Shown: positions 33,387 to 42,527, counted from the first letter of the stretch. The stretch: DNA of 61,009 nt from an uncultured Acetatifactor sp. (GCA_949840885.1 CATKYJ010000027.1:1-61009), one strand, 5' to 3'. The notes: generated by a model not told the origin, from the letters alone. Numbers and translations: made by a program.

Positions 33387-35645
33387 ATGGAGAGAGCGGA
33401 CCTTTTGGAGCTGATCGACAACTACATAGACCCTGCGGGGCTCGACTACCAGGAATGGCTCCAGGTGGGGATGGCGCTGAAAGAGGAGGGGTATTCCGTC
33501 TCCGACTGGGAGTCATGGAGCAGGAGGGACGCCGCGAGGTACAGGAAAGGCGAGTGCGCCCGGAAATGGAACGGCTTCAACGGCGCGGGGACGCCGGTCA
33601 CCGGCGGGACGATCGTGCAGATGGCGATGGACCGCGGGTATAGGCCAAAGGGAGACGGGCACGAGCTGGAATGGGACGACATGATCCACCGGGAGGAGAG
33701 CCCCATCATCGACACGGGATGGATTGAGGGGCGGGAGGTCTCGGAGCCCGTTTCCTGGAATCCGAAGCAGGAACTGATAAAATATCTTGAAACCCTGTTC
33801 GACTCCACGGAGAACGTGGGATACGTCACCCACTCTTTTGAGAAAGACGGGAAGCACATGCCGACAAAGGGGGTATGGGACCGAACGGCAGGGCAGCTCA
33901 TCCAGGAACTTTACAAGTGCAGCGACATGCTGGACGTGATTGGGGATTACAACCAGGAGGCGGGGGCCTGGATACGCTTCAACCCCCTGGACGGGAAGGG
34001 CATCAAAAATGAGAACGTCATAGAATTCCGTTATGCATTAGTGGAATCTGATTCCATGGAGATCGAAAAACAGAATGCTGTCATCAGGGAACTGGAGTTG
34101 CCAGTAGCATGCTTAGTCCATAGTGGAGGCAAGAGCTTACACGCCGTCGTGCGTGTAGATGCAGCAGACTATCAGGAATACAGGAAGCGGGTAGACTATC
34201 TGTACAACATATGCAACAAGAACGGACTCAAGGTTGACGGCCAGAACAAGAACCCGTCCCGGCTCTCCAGGATGCCAGGCATCATGCGGAACGGGAGGAA
34301 GCAGTTCCTCCTGGACACCAACATCGGGAAAGCGTCCTGGAACGAATGGCACGAATACATAGAAAGCATAAGCGACGACCTGCCAGAGCCGGAGCCCCTG
34401 GAAAGCGTCTGGGACAGCCTGCCGGAGCTGTCGCCGTGCCTGATAGAGGGCGTGCTGCGCAAGGGGCACAAGATGCTGCTGGCGGGCCCGTCCAAGGCCG
34501 GCAAGTCGTTCCTGCAGATAGAGCTGTGCATAGCCATCGCCGAGGGGCGCAGGTGGCTTGGGTGGCAGTGCGCGAAAGGGAGGGTGATGTACGTCAACCT
34601 GGAGCTGGACCGAGCCAGCTGCCTGCACCGGTTCAGGGACGTGTACGGGGCGCTGGGATGGCTGCCGTCAGGGCTCGGGAACATTGACATCTGGAACCTG
34701 AGGGGGAAGTCCTGCCCCATGGACAAGCTGGCGCCGAAGCTCATACGCAGGGCGCTGAAGAAAGATTATGTCGCAATCATCATAGACCCCATCTATAAGG
34801 TCATCACCGGAGACGAGAACAGTGCTGACCAGATGGCGGCATTCTGCAACCAGTTCGACAAGGTGTGCACGGAGTTGGGGTGCGCAGTGATCTACTGCCA
34901 CCACCACAGCAAGGGGAGCCAGGGCGCGAAGCGCTCCATGGACCGCGCCAGCGGCTCCGGCGTGTTCGCAAGGGATCCGGACGCCCTCCTTGACCTGATC
35001 GAACTGGAGACGACGGAGGCGCTACTGAAGCAGGAGGAGAACAAGGCTGTCTGCAGGGCATGCCGGGACTACCTGGAAGAGCACCTCCCGGGCTGGGAGG
35101 AGGACGTCTCCCAGGACGACATGCTCAGCAGCGTGCAGATGCTTGCCTACTGCAAAAAGAGGCTGACGGAGGCCCAGAACAGGGAAGCAAATGCTAGGTG
35201 CACCGCAGCGGCAAAAAAGGCCAGGACGATGACTGCATGGAGGATAGACGGGACGCTGCGGGAGTTCCCGAAGTTCGATCCGGTGGACGTATGGTTCGAC
35301 TACCCGGTGCACAGGCCGGACGCCGTGGGGAGCCTGAAAGACATCCAGCCGGAGGCGGAGAGGCCTGTATGGCAGAAAGCGGCGGAGAACAGGAAGAGGC
35401 AGGCGGAAGACAAGCGCATGAAGAAGAGGAACGAGTTCGAGATAGAGTTCGCGAACATCGAGCTGGAGGGTCGGGAAGTGTCCGCGCAGGAGCTGGCGGA
35501 GAAGCTTGGCACGAACTCAAAAGAGCTTCTGTCATGGCTCGGGGATACGAGACGCCAGAAAAGCGATCTTAAAAAAGATTTTGAAAAATATATGGGAGAA
35601 AATGGAACGATGCAAATACGGAGAAAAGCTGATGCGCAAGAATAA
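33387..35645 (+). CDS. Phage primase-helicase
   Basis: 752 residues. The N-terminus is a PriCT-like domain (DYQEWLQVGMALKEEGYSVS). Residues about 170-310 resemble an AEP-type primase core (ACLVHSGGKSLHAVVRVDA, RLSRMPGIMRNGRKQFLLDT). The C-terminus is a RepA-type helicase: LAGPSKAGKSFLQIELCIA (Walker A), AIIIDPIYKVITGDENS, IYCHHHSKGSQGAKRSMDRA. A likely replication initiator; the repeat-rich 35646-35830 lies just behind it. ATG 33387 after TAGCTGGGGATGGAG-like sequence. Confidence 0.82.
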   Translation: MERADLLELIDNYIDPAGLDYQEWLQVGMALKEEGYSVSDWESWSRRDAARYRKGECARKWNGFNGAGTPVTGGTIVQMAMDRGYRPKGDGHELEWDDMIHREESPIIDTGWIEGREVSEPVSWNPKQELIKYLETLFDSTENVGYVTHSFEKDGKHMPTKGVWDRTAGQLIQELYKCSDMLDVIGDYNQEAGAWIRFNPLDGKGIKNENVIEFRYALVESDSMEIEKQNAVIRELELPVACLVHSGGKSLHAVVRVDAADYQEYRKRVDYLYNICNKNGLKVDGQNKNPSRLSRMPGIMRNGRKQFLLDTNIGKASWNEWHEYIESISDDLPEPEPLESVWDSLPELSPCLIEGVLRKGHKMLLAGPSKAGKSFLQIELCIAIAEGRRWLGWQCAKGRVMYVNLELDRASCLHRFRDVYGALGWLPSGLGNIDIWNLRGKSCPMDKLAPKLIRRALKKDYVAIIIDPIYKVITGDENSADQMAAFCNQFDKVCTELGCAVIYCHHHSKGSQGAKRSMDRASGSGVFARDPDALLDLIELETTEALLKQEENKAVCRACRDYLEEHLPGWEEDVSQDDMLSSVQMLAYCKKRLTEAQNREANARCTAAAKKARTMTAWRIDGTLREFPKFDPVDVWFDYPVHRPDAVGSLKDIQPEAERPVWQKAAENRKRQAEDKRMKKRNEFEIEFANIELEGREVSAQELAEKLGTNSKELLSWLGDTRRQKSDLKKDFEKYMGENGTMQIRRKADAQE

Positions 35646-35830
35646 ATGGTGATCAGTCGTGCGCATGTGGGTGCGCAGTGCTGAAAAAGAGGTTATGCGC
35701 ACAGGGCGCAAAAGCGGTGCGCAGCACCTATACTACGTATAGGGTTATGCACCCCCCTCATGCGGGGGTATGCAGTGGTTGTCGTGCGGTAGCTTTCGCA
35801 CGACACCACCACACACCCCGCACACGAGGG
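35646..35830 (+). other. Candidate replication origin (iterons and hairpins)
   Basis: A 185-bp non-coding stretch with GTGCGCA or ATGCGCA at 35659, 35671, 35695 and 35717 (plus TGCGCA just before the stop codon at 35634). It also has a TACTACGTATAG-type palindrome near 35732, a C6/G5 hairpin (35748-35774), and the perfect 8-bp stem GTCGTGCG/CGCACGAC (35781-35804). Position behind the initiator fits an origin; function is inferred. Confidence 0.5.
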
Positions 35831-35868
35831 GCACCAAACCTTGATCAGGGGAAAGGAGGTAAGGCAAA

Positions 35869-36135
35869 ATGCTGGTAAGGAACAAGGCCACGAAAGCAGA
35901 GGGGCAAAGCAACCGTTTCAACAATGCTGCATATGCAGAAATAATTGTCTATTTTCTTGATGGAGACTGTAGCAGCGAGCCGGTAGCTTGCTATGACGTT
36001 TATCTGAAAAGCAGCGGAACATGGGTTGATATGGAGGATGCCTTGGCACAAAGTCTGATCATTCCGGATCAGTACGACATCCAGTTCAGGGAACCTGCTG
36101 ATGAACTGGAAAAGCAGAGGGGATGGTATTACTAA
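35869..36135 (+). CDS. Unknown small phage protein
   Basis: 88 residues (RFNNAAYAEIIVYFLDGD, YDVYLKSSGTWVDMEDALAQ). AAAGGAGGTAAGGCAAA precedes the ATG. No family recognised. Overlaps rusA by one base (TAATG). Confidence 0.6.
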   Translation: MLVRNKATKAEGQSNRFNNAAYAEIIVYFLDGDCSSEPVACYDVYLKSSGTWVDMEDALAQSLIIPDQYDIQFREPADELEKQRGWYY

Positions 36136-36530
36136 TGACAACTGAATTCTTCATGGCAATGGAGCCACCGACATGCACACATCAGGAGAAGCAGGTGGCG
36201 GTCATCAAAGGGAAAACGGTATTCTATGACCCGCCGGAGGTGGCCGCCGCAAGGCAGAAGCTGGAGGCGCACCTAGCAGGACACAGGCCCCCGAAGCGGT
36301 TTGAGAGAGGAATCCAGCTGGTTGTCAAATGGTGCTTTCCCAGAGGCAGGCACAGGGACGGCGAGTACCGCACTACGAGGCCCGACACGGACAACCTCCA
36401 GAAGCTCCTGAAAGACTGCATGACCGCTGTGGGCTTTTGGAAAGACGATGCGCTGGTGGCGTCTGAAATTGTGGAGAAGTTCTGGGCGGAAATTCCCGGA
36501 ATCTATATCCGGATAGAGGAACTGGCATGA
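36135..36530 (+). CDS. rusA: RusA-like Holliday junction resolvase
   Basis: About 131 residues with GRHRDGEYRTTRPDTDNLQK and LKDCMTAVGFWKDDALV; the Asp residues in RPDTDN and KDDA are the metal-binding set of the RusA family, which cuts four-way DNA junctions in phage recombination and packaging. The start overlaps the previous stop. Confidence 0.88.
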   Translation: MTTEFFMAMEPPTCTHQEKQVAVIKGKTVFYDPPEVAAARQKLEAHLAGHRPPKRFERGIQLVVKWCFPRGRHRDGEYRTTRPDTDNLQKLLKDCMTAVGFWKDDALVASEIVEKFWAEIPGIYIRIEELA

Positions 36531-36745
36531 AAGATAGCGTATACAGGCTGGTGGTGGACATCTGGAGGCTCGCTGCGAAGTTCGGTTTTCGCAAAATGGG
36601 GGACGACGAATGGGAAGACTTCGTCAGGTCAGGCCAGAAGCTGGTCATAAGGTACCATTCCCAGGGAGACGCGATGGAAAAGCTTTGCAGGGACATGCTG
36701 AATGCCATCCAGAGATTTTACGAACGGAAAGGGACTGACGGATGA
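36527..36745 (+). CDS. Unknown small phage protein
   Basis: 72 residues, helical (MKDSVYRLVVDIWRLAAKFG, then FVRSGQKLVIRYHSQG). Overlaps rusA and the next gene by 4 bp each (ATGA), so it is translationally coupled. No family recognised. Confidence 0.6.
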   Translation: MKDSVYRLVVDIWRLAAKFGFRKMGDDEWEDFVRSGQKLVIRYHSQGDAMEKLCRDMLNAIQRFYERKGTDG

Positions 36746-36936
36746 AAGAATTATATCAGGGAAGCGCAGATTTCAAGAGGTATGTGGACAGGTACTGCAA
36801 TAGCTATGGCTGCACAGTGGAGGAGGCACTTGGGCACGCCCTTGTACGGGAGGTGTCTACGGCGTATAGGAGCGCAAAGGTTCCGGGCGACGACTTCAGG
36901 GAGCACGTCATGCAGCGGTTCATGAGGGTCGGGTGA
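36742..36936 (+). CDS. Unknown small phage protein
   Basis: 64 residues (FKRYVDRYCNSYGCTVEEAL GHALV). Coupled by ATGA to the previous gene. No family recognised. Confidence 0.55.
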   Translation: MKELYQGSADFKRYVDRYCNSYGCTVEEALGHALVREVSTAYRSAKVPGDDFREHVMQRFMRVG

Positions 36937-36965
36937 CGCAGGAGCCGGAAAGGAGGAAAGGGTGT

Positions 36966-38720
36966 ATGATAGGTGATCTTATAGCAGGTCAGGATAGTTA
37001 CGAGCACTTGAACAGAGAGATTAAGAACACAATGAGGCGCTCGGCCAGCGATGCGGTGCGGCTGGGGTACCTGTTGCGGAAAATGTATGACGGGCAGCTG
37101 TGGATGGCAAGGTACGACTGCCTTGACGAATACCTGCAGAGGGAGCTGCACATGGACTATTCCATGGCAACCCGCTTCGTGAACATAAACAAAAAATATT
37201 CTGTCGGCGGAAACAGCGAGGAGATTGCCGACGACTGGACAGGGTTCTCGCAGTCCGTGCTGATCGAGATGCTGAACATGCCTCCGGAGCTGGCAGTGAT
37301 GGTGACGCCGGACATGTCTGTCAGGCAGGTCCAGGAAGTAAAGCGGCAGGCACGGCGGGAGAAGCGGAAAGGAAAGGCGGAAACGGAAATGGTGGCCGCT
37401 GCGGGGGGCGAGGCTTCGCCGGCATGCAGCATCTTGACGGAGGCGCCGGCCCAGGAGTCTGACCCTCTGCCTGAAAGTGAGTATGGAGGCAATGGGGCGG
37501 AAGCCTTTCCTGCAAAGAACGAAGTGCCGGATGCGGAATATAGGGAGTTGGAGCCCGTGGATGGAGTTGCGACGTCGCAATTCCCGGAACCGCAGCCCAG
37601 GGTGTCGTTGGTGGCGGATACAAAGGCCCGGCAGTATCTGAACGATTTCGCGGTATTTTTTGTCTCACGGAACTATGGCTGGTTCCGGTCTAACCCCCAT
37701 TCCAGGGCTATAAATTTAGGGTTGATTCCTGGGGAGATTAAGCTTTTCCTAAAACCCGATTTAAGGTGTTGGCATTTTAAGTCTGGAGATAGAGTCGGCC
37801 ATATAAATTTATTTGACGATTATGTCCAGCCATGGGATGAAAATGGCGTTTGCCTGGGTGATTACGACTGGAGCTGTCTTGCGTCTGCTATCAGGCGGGC
37901 GTATCTGGACGTGAAGTACGAAAAGGATGCCAAAGAGGCGCAGGATATTCAAGAACTTCCTGAAGAAATTGCGACGTCGCAACCAGAGGAACCTATACTT
38001 GAACCCAAAGAAGACCAGGAGGGAGATGCCGTACTGCATGAGGATGCCGCTGAAGACGTATCTGGGGCGGAGCCAGATGGGTCCGGACCAGAAGCGGATC
38101 CAGAAAGGGGCGCTACCACTCAGATGGCTGCCGGCAGCGCATGTGAGGCGAAGCCGGACAGCGATATCGTGGACAGGCTGGCAGAGGTAAGGCAGATTCT
38201 GGAGAATGAGCGGAAGACGCTTAGCGACTATCTGGAGGTGGCGGCGAAAGAAAACTTCCCCCAAAAGCTGATGTTTAAGCAGCAGACAATGGTGGCCGCC
38301 CTCGCTGAGATGGTGCGAAGCATGGAAGAAGCGGAAGCAGCCGAACCGGCGCCGGAGCCGAGGGAGCAGCCGCCCCTGCCGCTGCTAAAGAACAACGACC
38401 AGCGCAGGGAATGGCTGAAGTCCTACAAGGACTGGGGCCTGTGGTACCGGGACGACAACATCGGGGTGGACTATTACAAATATGACTTTGAGAACGGGTC
38501 CAGGCTGGTCGTGGAGGTATACCAGGAGGAGGCCACAAGGTACTATGAGGCCCATGAGTCCAGCTTCCTGCACCTCATAGGTGGGCCGGATCCGATGAAA
38601 GGGCAGCACGGCATCTGCAAGTGGCAGAGGCATGAGAAGTACAGCAGGTACCCGAACAGCGAGACAGAAATGATTGAGTTCCTGAAAGAGCTGCAGAGGA
38701 AAGGAGGCACAACGCAATAA
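36966..38720 (+). CDS. Large modular phage protein, unknown
   Basis: 584 residues. The N-terminal ~120 (LGYLLRKMYDGQLWMARYDC LDEYL ... MDYSMATRFVNINKKYSV) resemble a domain frequent in clostridial phage early regions. A variable acidic Pro/Glu-rich linker follows, then a compact domain (FFVSRNYGWFRSNPHSRAIN ... LGLIPGEIKLFL), a second acidic linker and a conserved C-terminus (NNDQRREWLKSYKDWGLWYR). Two copies of the TTGCGACGTCGCAA palindrome lie in its linkers, read as VATSQ and IATSQ. ATG 36966 has AAGGAGG; GTG 36933 is the longer alternative. Function unknown. Confidence 0.6.
   Translation: MIGDLIAGQDSYEHLNREIKNTMRRSASDAVRLGYLLRKMYDGQLWMARYDCLDEYLQRELHMDYSMATRFVNINKKYSVGGNSEEIADDWTGFSQSVLIEMLNMPPELAVMVTPDMSVRQVQEVKRQARREKRKGKAETEMVAAAGGEASPACSILTEAPAQESDPLPESEYGGNGAEAFPAKNEVPDAEYRELEPVDGVATSQFPEPQPRVSLVADTKARQYLNDFAVFFVSRNYGWFRSNPHSRAINLGLIPGEIKLFLKPDLRCWHFKSGDRVGHINLFDDYVQPWDENGVCLGDYDWSCLASAIRRAYLDVKYEKDAKEAQDIQELPEEIATSQPEEPILEPKEDQEGDAVLHEDAAEDVSGAEPDGSGPEADPERGATTQMAAGSACEAKPDSDIVDRLAEVRQILENERKTLSDYLEVAAKENFPQKLMFKQQTMVAALAEMVRSMEEAEAAEPAPEPREQPPLPLLKNNDQRREWLKSYKDWGLWYRDDNIGVDYYKYDFENGSRLVVEVYQEEATRYYEAHESSFLHLIGGPDPMKGQHGICKWQRHEKYSRYPNSETEMIEFLKELQRKGGTTQ
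37567..37580. repeat. Dispersed palindrome, copy 2
   Basis: TTGCGACGTCGCAA inside the first linker of the 36966-38720 gene, encoding VATSQ. Confidence 0.85.
37969..37982. repeat. Dispersed palindrome, copy 3
   Basis: TTGCGACGTCGCAA inside the second linker of the same gene, encoding IATSQ, 402 bp after copy 2. Confidence 0.85.
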
Positions 38721-39046
38721 TGAGTAGGCTAACACAGAAAGACGCATCCGGTAGATGGCAGGTGAAAGGAATTCCCTGGGAGCAGCTGCAGGCAGGAGAA
38801 ACCATTACGGAAGAAATCGGTCAAATCCTGTATGGATGCCTTTGCAAACTGAAAGATTATGAGGATAGTGGGATGAGCCCGGACCAGCTGAAAGGCTGGC
38901 AGAACGAACTGACTGACATGGCGGTCCAGGCCTGTGACAAGCTGTGCCGCCACCCGCGGGAGATAGCAGTTCAGGAGGATCTGGATGCCATTTGTGAGAA
39001 CTGCCTAATCAATACATGTGTAGACCGCATATATGTCGGAGAATGA
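38720..39046 (+). CDS. Unknown phage protein
   Basis: 108 residues (IGQILYGCLCKLKDYEDSGM, then CENCLINTCVDRIY). The LKDYEDSGMSPDQ motif is common in small phage proteins of Firmicutes; the Cys-rich end may bind metal. Overlaps the previous stop by one base. Confidence 0.6.
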   Translation: MSRLTQKDASGRWQVKGIPWEQLQAGETITEEIGQILYGCLCKLKDYEDSGMSPDQLKGWQNELTDMAVQACDKLCRHPREIAVQEDLDAICENCLINTCVDRIYVGE

Positions 39047-39063
39047 TCGGAAAGGAGATTTAA

Positions 39064-39387
39064 GTGAAGGTTAATGACGAAAGCAAAGTTTTTTGGATTG
39101 TATCAGTTGATGCATGGAACGGTAAAGTTCTTGACGTACAAATAAAAGTTATTAAAAAGAACCTTTTTATTGGCTCTACATCGAATGGAGATGCAACTGT
39201 AGATGTTTGTTTATATCCGTCAAAAGAAGAGTATGAAAAATGCGGATATGATAAGCAAAAGGTGCTTGAAAGGATTAAAGAATCAAGTTGGCATGAAGCG
39301 GATATTTTAAGACATGTTTTTGGCGTTACAACATTAAGATATCCATCACCCATGGAAAAGAACATTGCAAGCCATACAGGGAAGTGA
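39064..39387 (+). CDS. AT-rich inserted phage gene, unknown
   Basis: 107 residues (FWIVSVDAWNGKVLDVQIKV) from GTG 39064 behind AAAGGAGATTTAA. GC content (~37%) is far below both neighbours (~57%), which suggests recent arrival. No family recognised. Confidence 0.6.
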   Translation: MKVNDESKVFWIVSVDAWNGKVLDVQIKVIKKNLFIGSTSNGDATVDVCLYPSKEEYEKCGYDKQKVLERIKESSWHEADILRHVFGVTTLRYPSPMEKNIASHTGK

Positions 39388-39402
39388 AAGAAAGGATAGG
39401 AG

Positions 39403-40224
39403 ATGCACAAGGTATTGAAATATTCTGGCAGCAAGTGGAACATAGCAGGGAAACTGGTGGAACTGATACCGCCACACAAAAGCTACGTGGAGCCGTACTT
39501 TGGCAGCGGGGCGGTGCTTTTCAACAAGCGCCCCTCCCGCATCGAGACAATCAACGACCTGGACAGCGATGTTGTCAACCTGTTCCGATGCATTCGGGAA
39601 GAACCCGAAACCATGGCCAGGCTGGTGATGACGACCCCATACAGCAGGGAGGCATATAACGACTCGTTTCAGGGGACTCCCATTACAGGGATACCGCCAG
39701 GGGACAACCGGTTCCGCAAGGCCTGCCGGTTCTTGGCCCGGATGTGGCAGTCCTACGGCTCCCGGAATGACGGGTACAAGAACGGCTGGAAATACGATGT
39801 CAGCCGGGAAAGGATGTACGCCCTCTGGGACTGGTATGCGCTGCCGGAATGGATAGTCGAGGTGGCGGAGAGGCTACGGAAAGTCCAGATCGAGCGCAGG
39901 CCGGCTCTGGAGGTGATACAGAGGTTTGACAGTCCAGATGTATTCATCTACCTGGATCCGCCGTACCTGCTGACTACCAGGAGCCATAAGCAGTACCGGC
40001 ACGAGATGGAGGACGCGGATCACGAGGAGCTGCTTAAGACCGTCCTACAGAGCAAGGCGTGGATCATGATATCCGGGTATGAGTCGGAGATGTACAACGA
40101 CTATCTGCATGGATGGCGCAAGGCCAGCTTTTCCAGCTGCGCGGATGGCGGGAGGCCGCGGCAGGAAGTAGTCTGGATGAACTATGAGTGTGGTGCGCAG
40201 ATGGCATTGGGAGGATCCAAATGA
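39403..40224 (+). CDS. Dam-type DNA adenine methyltransferase (D12 class)
   Basis: 273 residues: KYSGSKWNIAGKLVELIPPH (AdoMet-binding start), YVEPYFGSGAVLFNKRP, NDLDSDVVNLFRCI, and the catalytic VFIYLDPPYLLTT. Methylates N6 of adenine, probably within a short site such as GATC; in phages it protects DNA from host restriction or regulates packaging. The stop overlaps the HNH gene start (ATGA). Confidence 0.9.
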   Translation: MHKVLKYSGSKWNIAGKLVELIPPHKSYVEPYFGSGAVLFNKRPSRIETINDLDSDVVNLFRCIREEPETMARLVMTTPYSREAYNDSFQGTPITGIPPGDNRFRKACRFLARMWQSYGSRNDGYKNGWKYDVSRERMYALWDWYALPEWIVEVAERLRKVQIERRPALEVIQRFDSPDVFIYLDPPYLLTTRSHKQYRHEMEDADHEELLKTVLQSKAWIMISGYESEMYNDYLHGWRKASFSSCADGGRPRQEVVWMNYECGAQMALGGSK

Positions 40225-40820
40225 TCGAGACGTGGAAAGACATACCTGGATATGGCGGGAAGTACCAGATAGACCAGGAGGCGAACGTGCGGCGCGTGTA
40301 CGCCTCCGGCAGGACGCGGGCGATGACCCCGTACCACAGGAAGATGAGCGGGAGCCAGCGCCTCGTGGTGAAGCTGACCAGGGACGGGAGGTCGAAAGAG
40401 GAGGTGCTGATGAGGCTGGTGGCCCTAGCGTTCCTGGGGCCGCCGCCCAGAGGGTGCGTCCCCTACCACAAGAACGGCTGCCAGTCCGACAACTACCTGA
40501 ACAACATCGCCTACATAGATAAGCGCGAGCTGGGGAGGATGACGGGGGCCATGTCCGCCAGGAGGCCGGTGGCGAAGATCGACAGGGATGGATATGTGGT
40601 GGAGGTGTATCCGTCTGCGAGGGAGGCGGCCAGGCGGAACTACATGAGCTACCAGACAGTGATGGACAGGTGCAACGGAAAGGTGAAAGGCGCGTTCGCG
40701 CCAGATGGATATGCCTATGCATGGGACGACAGCGAAGTCAGCATAAGGAGGACCGTGCAGAAAATAGGGGAGGGGAAATGGAGCATAGGGAGAGACAGCA
40801 GCGCTATGAGGACTACATAG
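40221..40820 (+). CDS. NUMOD4/HNH endonuclease-like protein
   Basis: 199 residues in three parts: NUMOD4 (ETWKDIPGYGGKYQIDQEAN VRR), an HNH-like core (YHKNGCQSDNYLNNIAYID), and a NUMOD1 DNA-binding segment (AKIDRDGYVVEVYPSAREAA). This is a homing-endonuclease type layout. GGGAGGATCCAA precedes ATG 40221. It is coupled to the Dam gene, so it may be a free-standing homing nuclease or a nuclease tolerated because of the methylase. Confidence 0.8.
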   Translation: MIETWKDIPGYGGKYQIDQEANVRRVYASGRTRAMTPYHRKMSGSQRLVVKLTRDGRSKEEVLMRLVALAFLGPPPRGCVPYHKNGCQSDNYLNNIAYIDKRELGRMTGAMSARRPVAKIDRDGYVVEVYPSAREAARRNYMSYQTVMDRCNGKVKGAFAPDGYAYAWDDSEVSIRRTVQKIGEGKWSIGRDSSAMRTT

Positions 40821-40948
40821 AGAGGACAAGCCGGGCGGCCACGGCTGCCTGGCGCAGGGTTCCGTATCATCTGGAATACCTGAGGAGGCATGGGAGCCCG
40901 CCGGCTCCTGCAGGGAACCTGGATTCAGAAAAGGAAAGAGGGGCATAG
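40778..40948 (+). CDS. Small basic phage protein, unknown
   Basis: 56 residues (MEHRERQQRYEDYIERTSRA), Arg/Glu-rich helix then Pro-rich. AGGGGAGGGGAA precedes ATG 40778; overlaps the HNH gene by 43 nt. No family recognised. Confidence 0.55.
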   Translation: MEHRERQQRYEDYIERTSRAATAAWRRVPYHLEYLRRHGSPPAPAGNLDSEKERGA

Positions 40949-41007
40949 CAGGAAACAGAAAAAAGCGGCAGACCCACTCGCCAAAGTTACGGTCTACCGC
41001 CACCACC

Positions 41008-41043
41008 TAAGGCCATCTTATCACAGATGCCCGCCTTAGGCAA
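41008..41043 (+). terminator. Inverted repeat between early and recombinase genes
   Basis: CCTAAGGC pairs with GCCTTAGG, with an inner ATCT/AGAT pairing. No T-run follows, so it could be an attenuator or a binding site of the recombinase encoded just downstream. Confidence 0.45.
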
Positions 41044-41063
41044 GCCTAAAGGAGGGATTTTGT

Positions 41064-42071
41064 ATGGACAAAAATATGCTCATAAACGACATTGTATATG
41101 AGATGTCGCCGAACCTTACGAAAGAACAGATAGACAGGCTGAAGATTACGATGCTGGTGAAGATGCAGAATTGTGAAGTGAGCGAGATGCAGTGCCTCCC
41201 GGCCGTCAGCACATACGACAACGACTGGATCATACAACGGTTCCGGATAGACAGCATAGCAAAGGGGATAGGGGGCTCCACGATTACTCAGTACGTCATA
41301 GCTGTGCGCAGGTTGTTCCGGGAGACGGGCAAGCACTACAGCCAGATCACCGGCCAGGACGTGACGGACTACCTGGCGGTCAGGCAGTACCGGGACAAGA
41401 TATGCGCCAACTACAAGGCGACCCTGCGTAGGTACTTCTCTGCTTTTTTCGGATGGGCCTACAAAAAGCGCCATATCGGCAGCGACATCATGGCGGACGT
41501 GGATCCACTTAAGTCAGTTATCAAACGCAAGGACTGTCTGTCAGAGGATGAGGTGGAGAGCATCCGGGAGTCGGACATGACCCTGAAAGAACGCGCAATC
41601 TTTGAACTGATGGTATCCACTGGGCTAAGGGTAGGAGAGATCGCGCTACTAAAAGTATCGGACGTAGACCTTATCCATAAGAGGGTATCAGTGTATGGGG
41701 AGAAGACCAGGCAGTACCGCACGGCCATGCTCACCATCAAGGCGGCCAGGGCGATTGGACGGTACCTGGAAGCCAGGCCGCAGGATTCGGAGGCGCTGTT
41801 TGTGTCGGACAGGAAGCCGTATGGGCAGATGCGAAATCCGGCGATCGAAAAAGTGGCCAAGAGGATAGCGAGGCGGGTTGGGATCACGCGATTGAGCGCT
41901 ACGGTGCATGTGTACAGGAAAACATTTGTCACCGCATTGTACCGCAAGACAAAGAATATCCTGATGGTCAGCAAGCTGGCAGGGCATGCGAACACGGATA
42001 CGACCGTCAAGTACTACCTGATCGACGACCTGGACGACATGCAGCATGTGTATAACATTGCTAATGGATAG
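41064..42071 (+). CDS. Second tyrosine recombinase (XerC/D-like)
   Basis: 335 residues: a core-binding domain (RIDSIAKGIGGSTITQYVIA) and a catalytic domain with Arg in GLRVGEIALL, HVYRKTFVTAL (HxxR), GHANTDTTVKYYL (His and nucleophile Tyr). All catalytic residues are present. AAAGGAGGGATTTTGT precedes the ATG. It lies at the early/late boundary, 20 kb from the tRNA-linked integrase, so its role is probably not integration: perhaps genome resolution, inversion or regulation. Confidence 0.85.
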   Translation: MDKNMLINDIVYEMSPNLTKEQIDRLKITMLVKMQNCEVSEMQCLPAVSTYDNDWIIQRFRIDSIAKGIGGSTITQYVIAVRRLFRETGKHYSQITGQDVTDYLAVRQYRDKICANYKATLRRYFSAFFGWAYKKRHIGSDIMADVDPLKSVIKRKDCLSEDEVESIRESDMTLKERAIFELMVSTGLRVGEIALLKVSDVDLIHKRVSVYGEKTRQYRTAMLTIKAARAIGRYLEARPQDSEALFVSDRKPYGQMRNPAIEKVAKRIARRVGITRLSATVHVYRKTFVTALYRKTKNILMVSKLAGHANTDTTVKYYLIDDLDDMQHVYNIANG

Positions 42072-42086
42072 TTGCACCGGTGCAAC
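42071..42086. repeat. Variant of the dispersed palindrome
   Basis: The perfect 16-bp palindrome GTTGCACCGGTGCAAC lies directly behind the recombinase stop and 25 bp before the sigma-like gene. Same GTTGC-N6-GCAAC frame and the same GGATA flank as the copy at 48062. Confidence 0.8.
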
Positions 42087-42110
42087 CGGGAGCGGGAGGA
42101 GGTTTTTGCA

Positions 42111-42527
42111 TTGGACAAAGCGATTCTGCAGGACTACATAGATGCCTGTGAGCTGGTGAAAGAGACGGAGGCCGAGATACGGAAGCTGAACCGGAAGAAG
42201 AGGACGGTCGTCCAGACTAACGTGAAAGGCTCCTCCCCGGACTTCCCTTACATAGAGCAGCACTTCAGGATACAGGGTACTACATTCACCGTTAAGGACG
42301 ACAGCCACCTGCGGTACGAGGAGAAAGCCCTGGCGCAGCGAAAGGCCAGGGCCGAGGAGGTCAAGCACCAGGTAGACGAGTGGCTGCTGACGGTTCCGAT
42401 ACGGATGCAGCGGATTATAAGATACAGGTACCTGGAGGGGATGACATGGGAGCAGGTGGCCGCGCGGATGGGGAGGAGGGCTACGGCGGACAGCGTCAGG
42501 ATGGAACTGAATAATTTTTTAAAGTAA
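42111..42527 (+). CDS. Sigma-70 region 4-like late transcription regulator (DUF1492/ArpU-like)
   Basis: 138 residues. The N-terminal half is a charged helix. The C-terminal VPIRMQRIIRYRYLEGMTWE QVAARMGR is a helix-turn-helix like sigma-70 region 4, ending in MELNNFLK. Such proteins upstream of terminase activate late genes in Firmicutes phages. TTG 42111 lies 9 bases after GGGAGGAGG; the TTG at 42072 lies in the palindrome and is less likely. Confidence 0.75.
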   Translation: MDKAILQDYIDACELVKETEAEIRKLNRKKRTVVQTNVKGSSPDFPYIEQHFRIQGTTFTVKDDSHLRYEEKALAQRKARAEEVKHQVDEWLLTVPIRMQRIIRYRYLEGMTWEQVAARMGRRATADSVRMELNNFLK

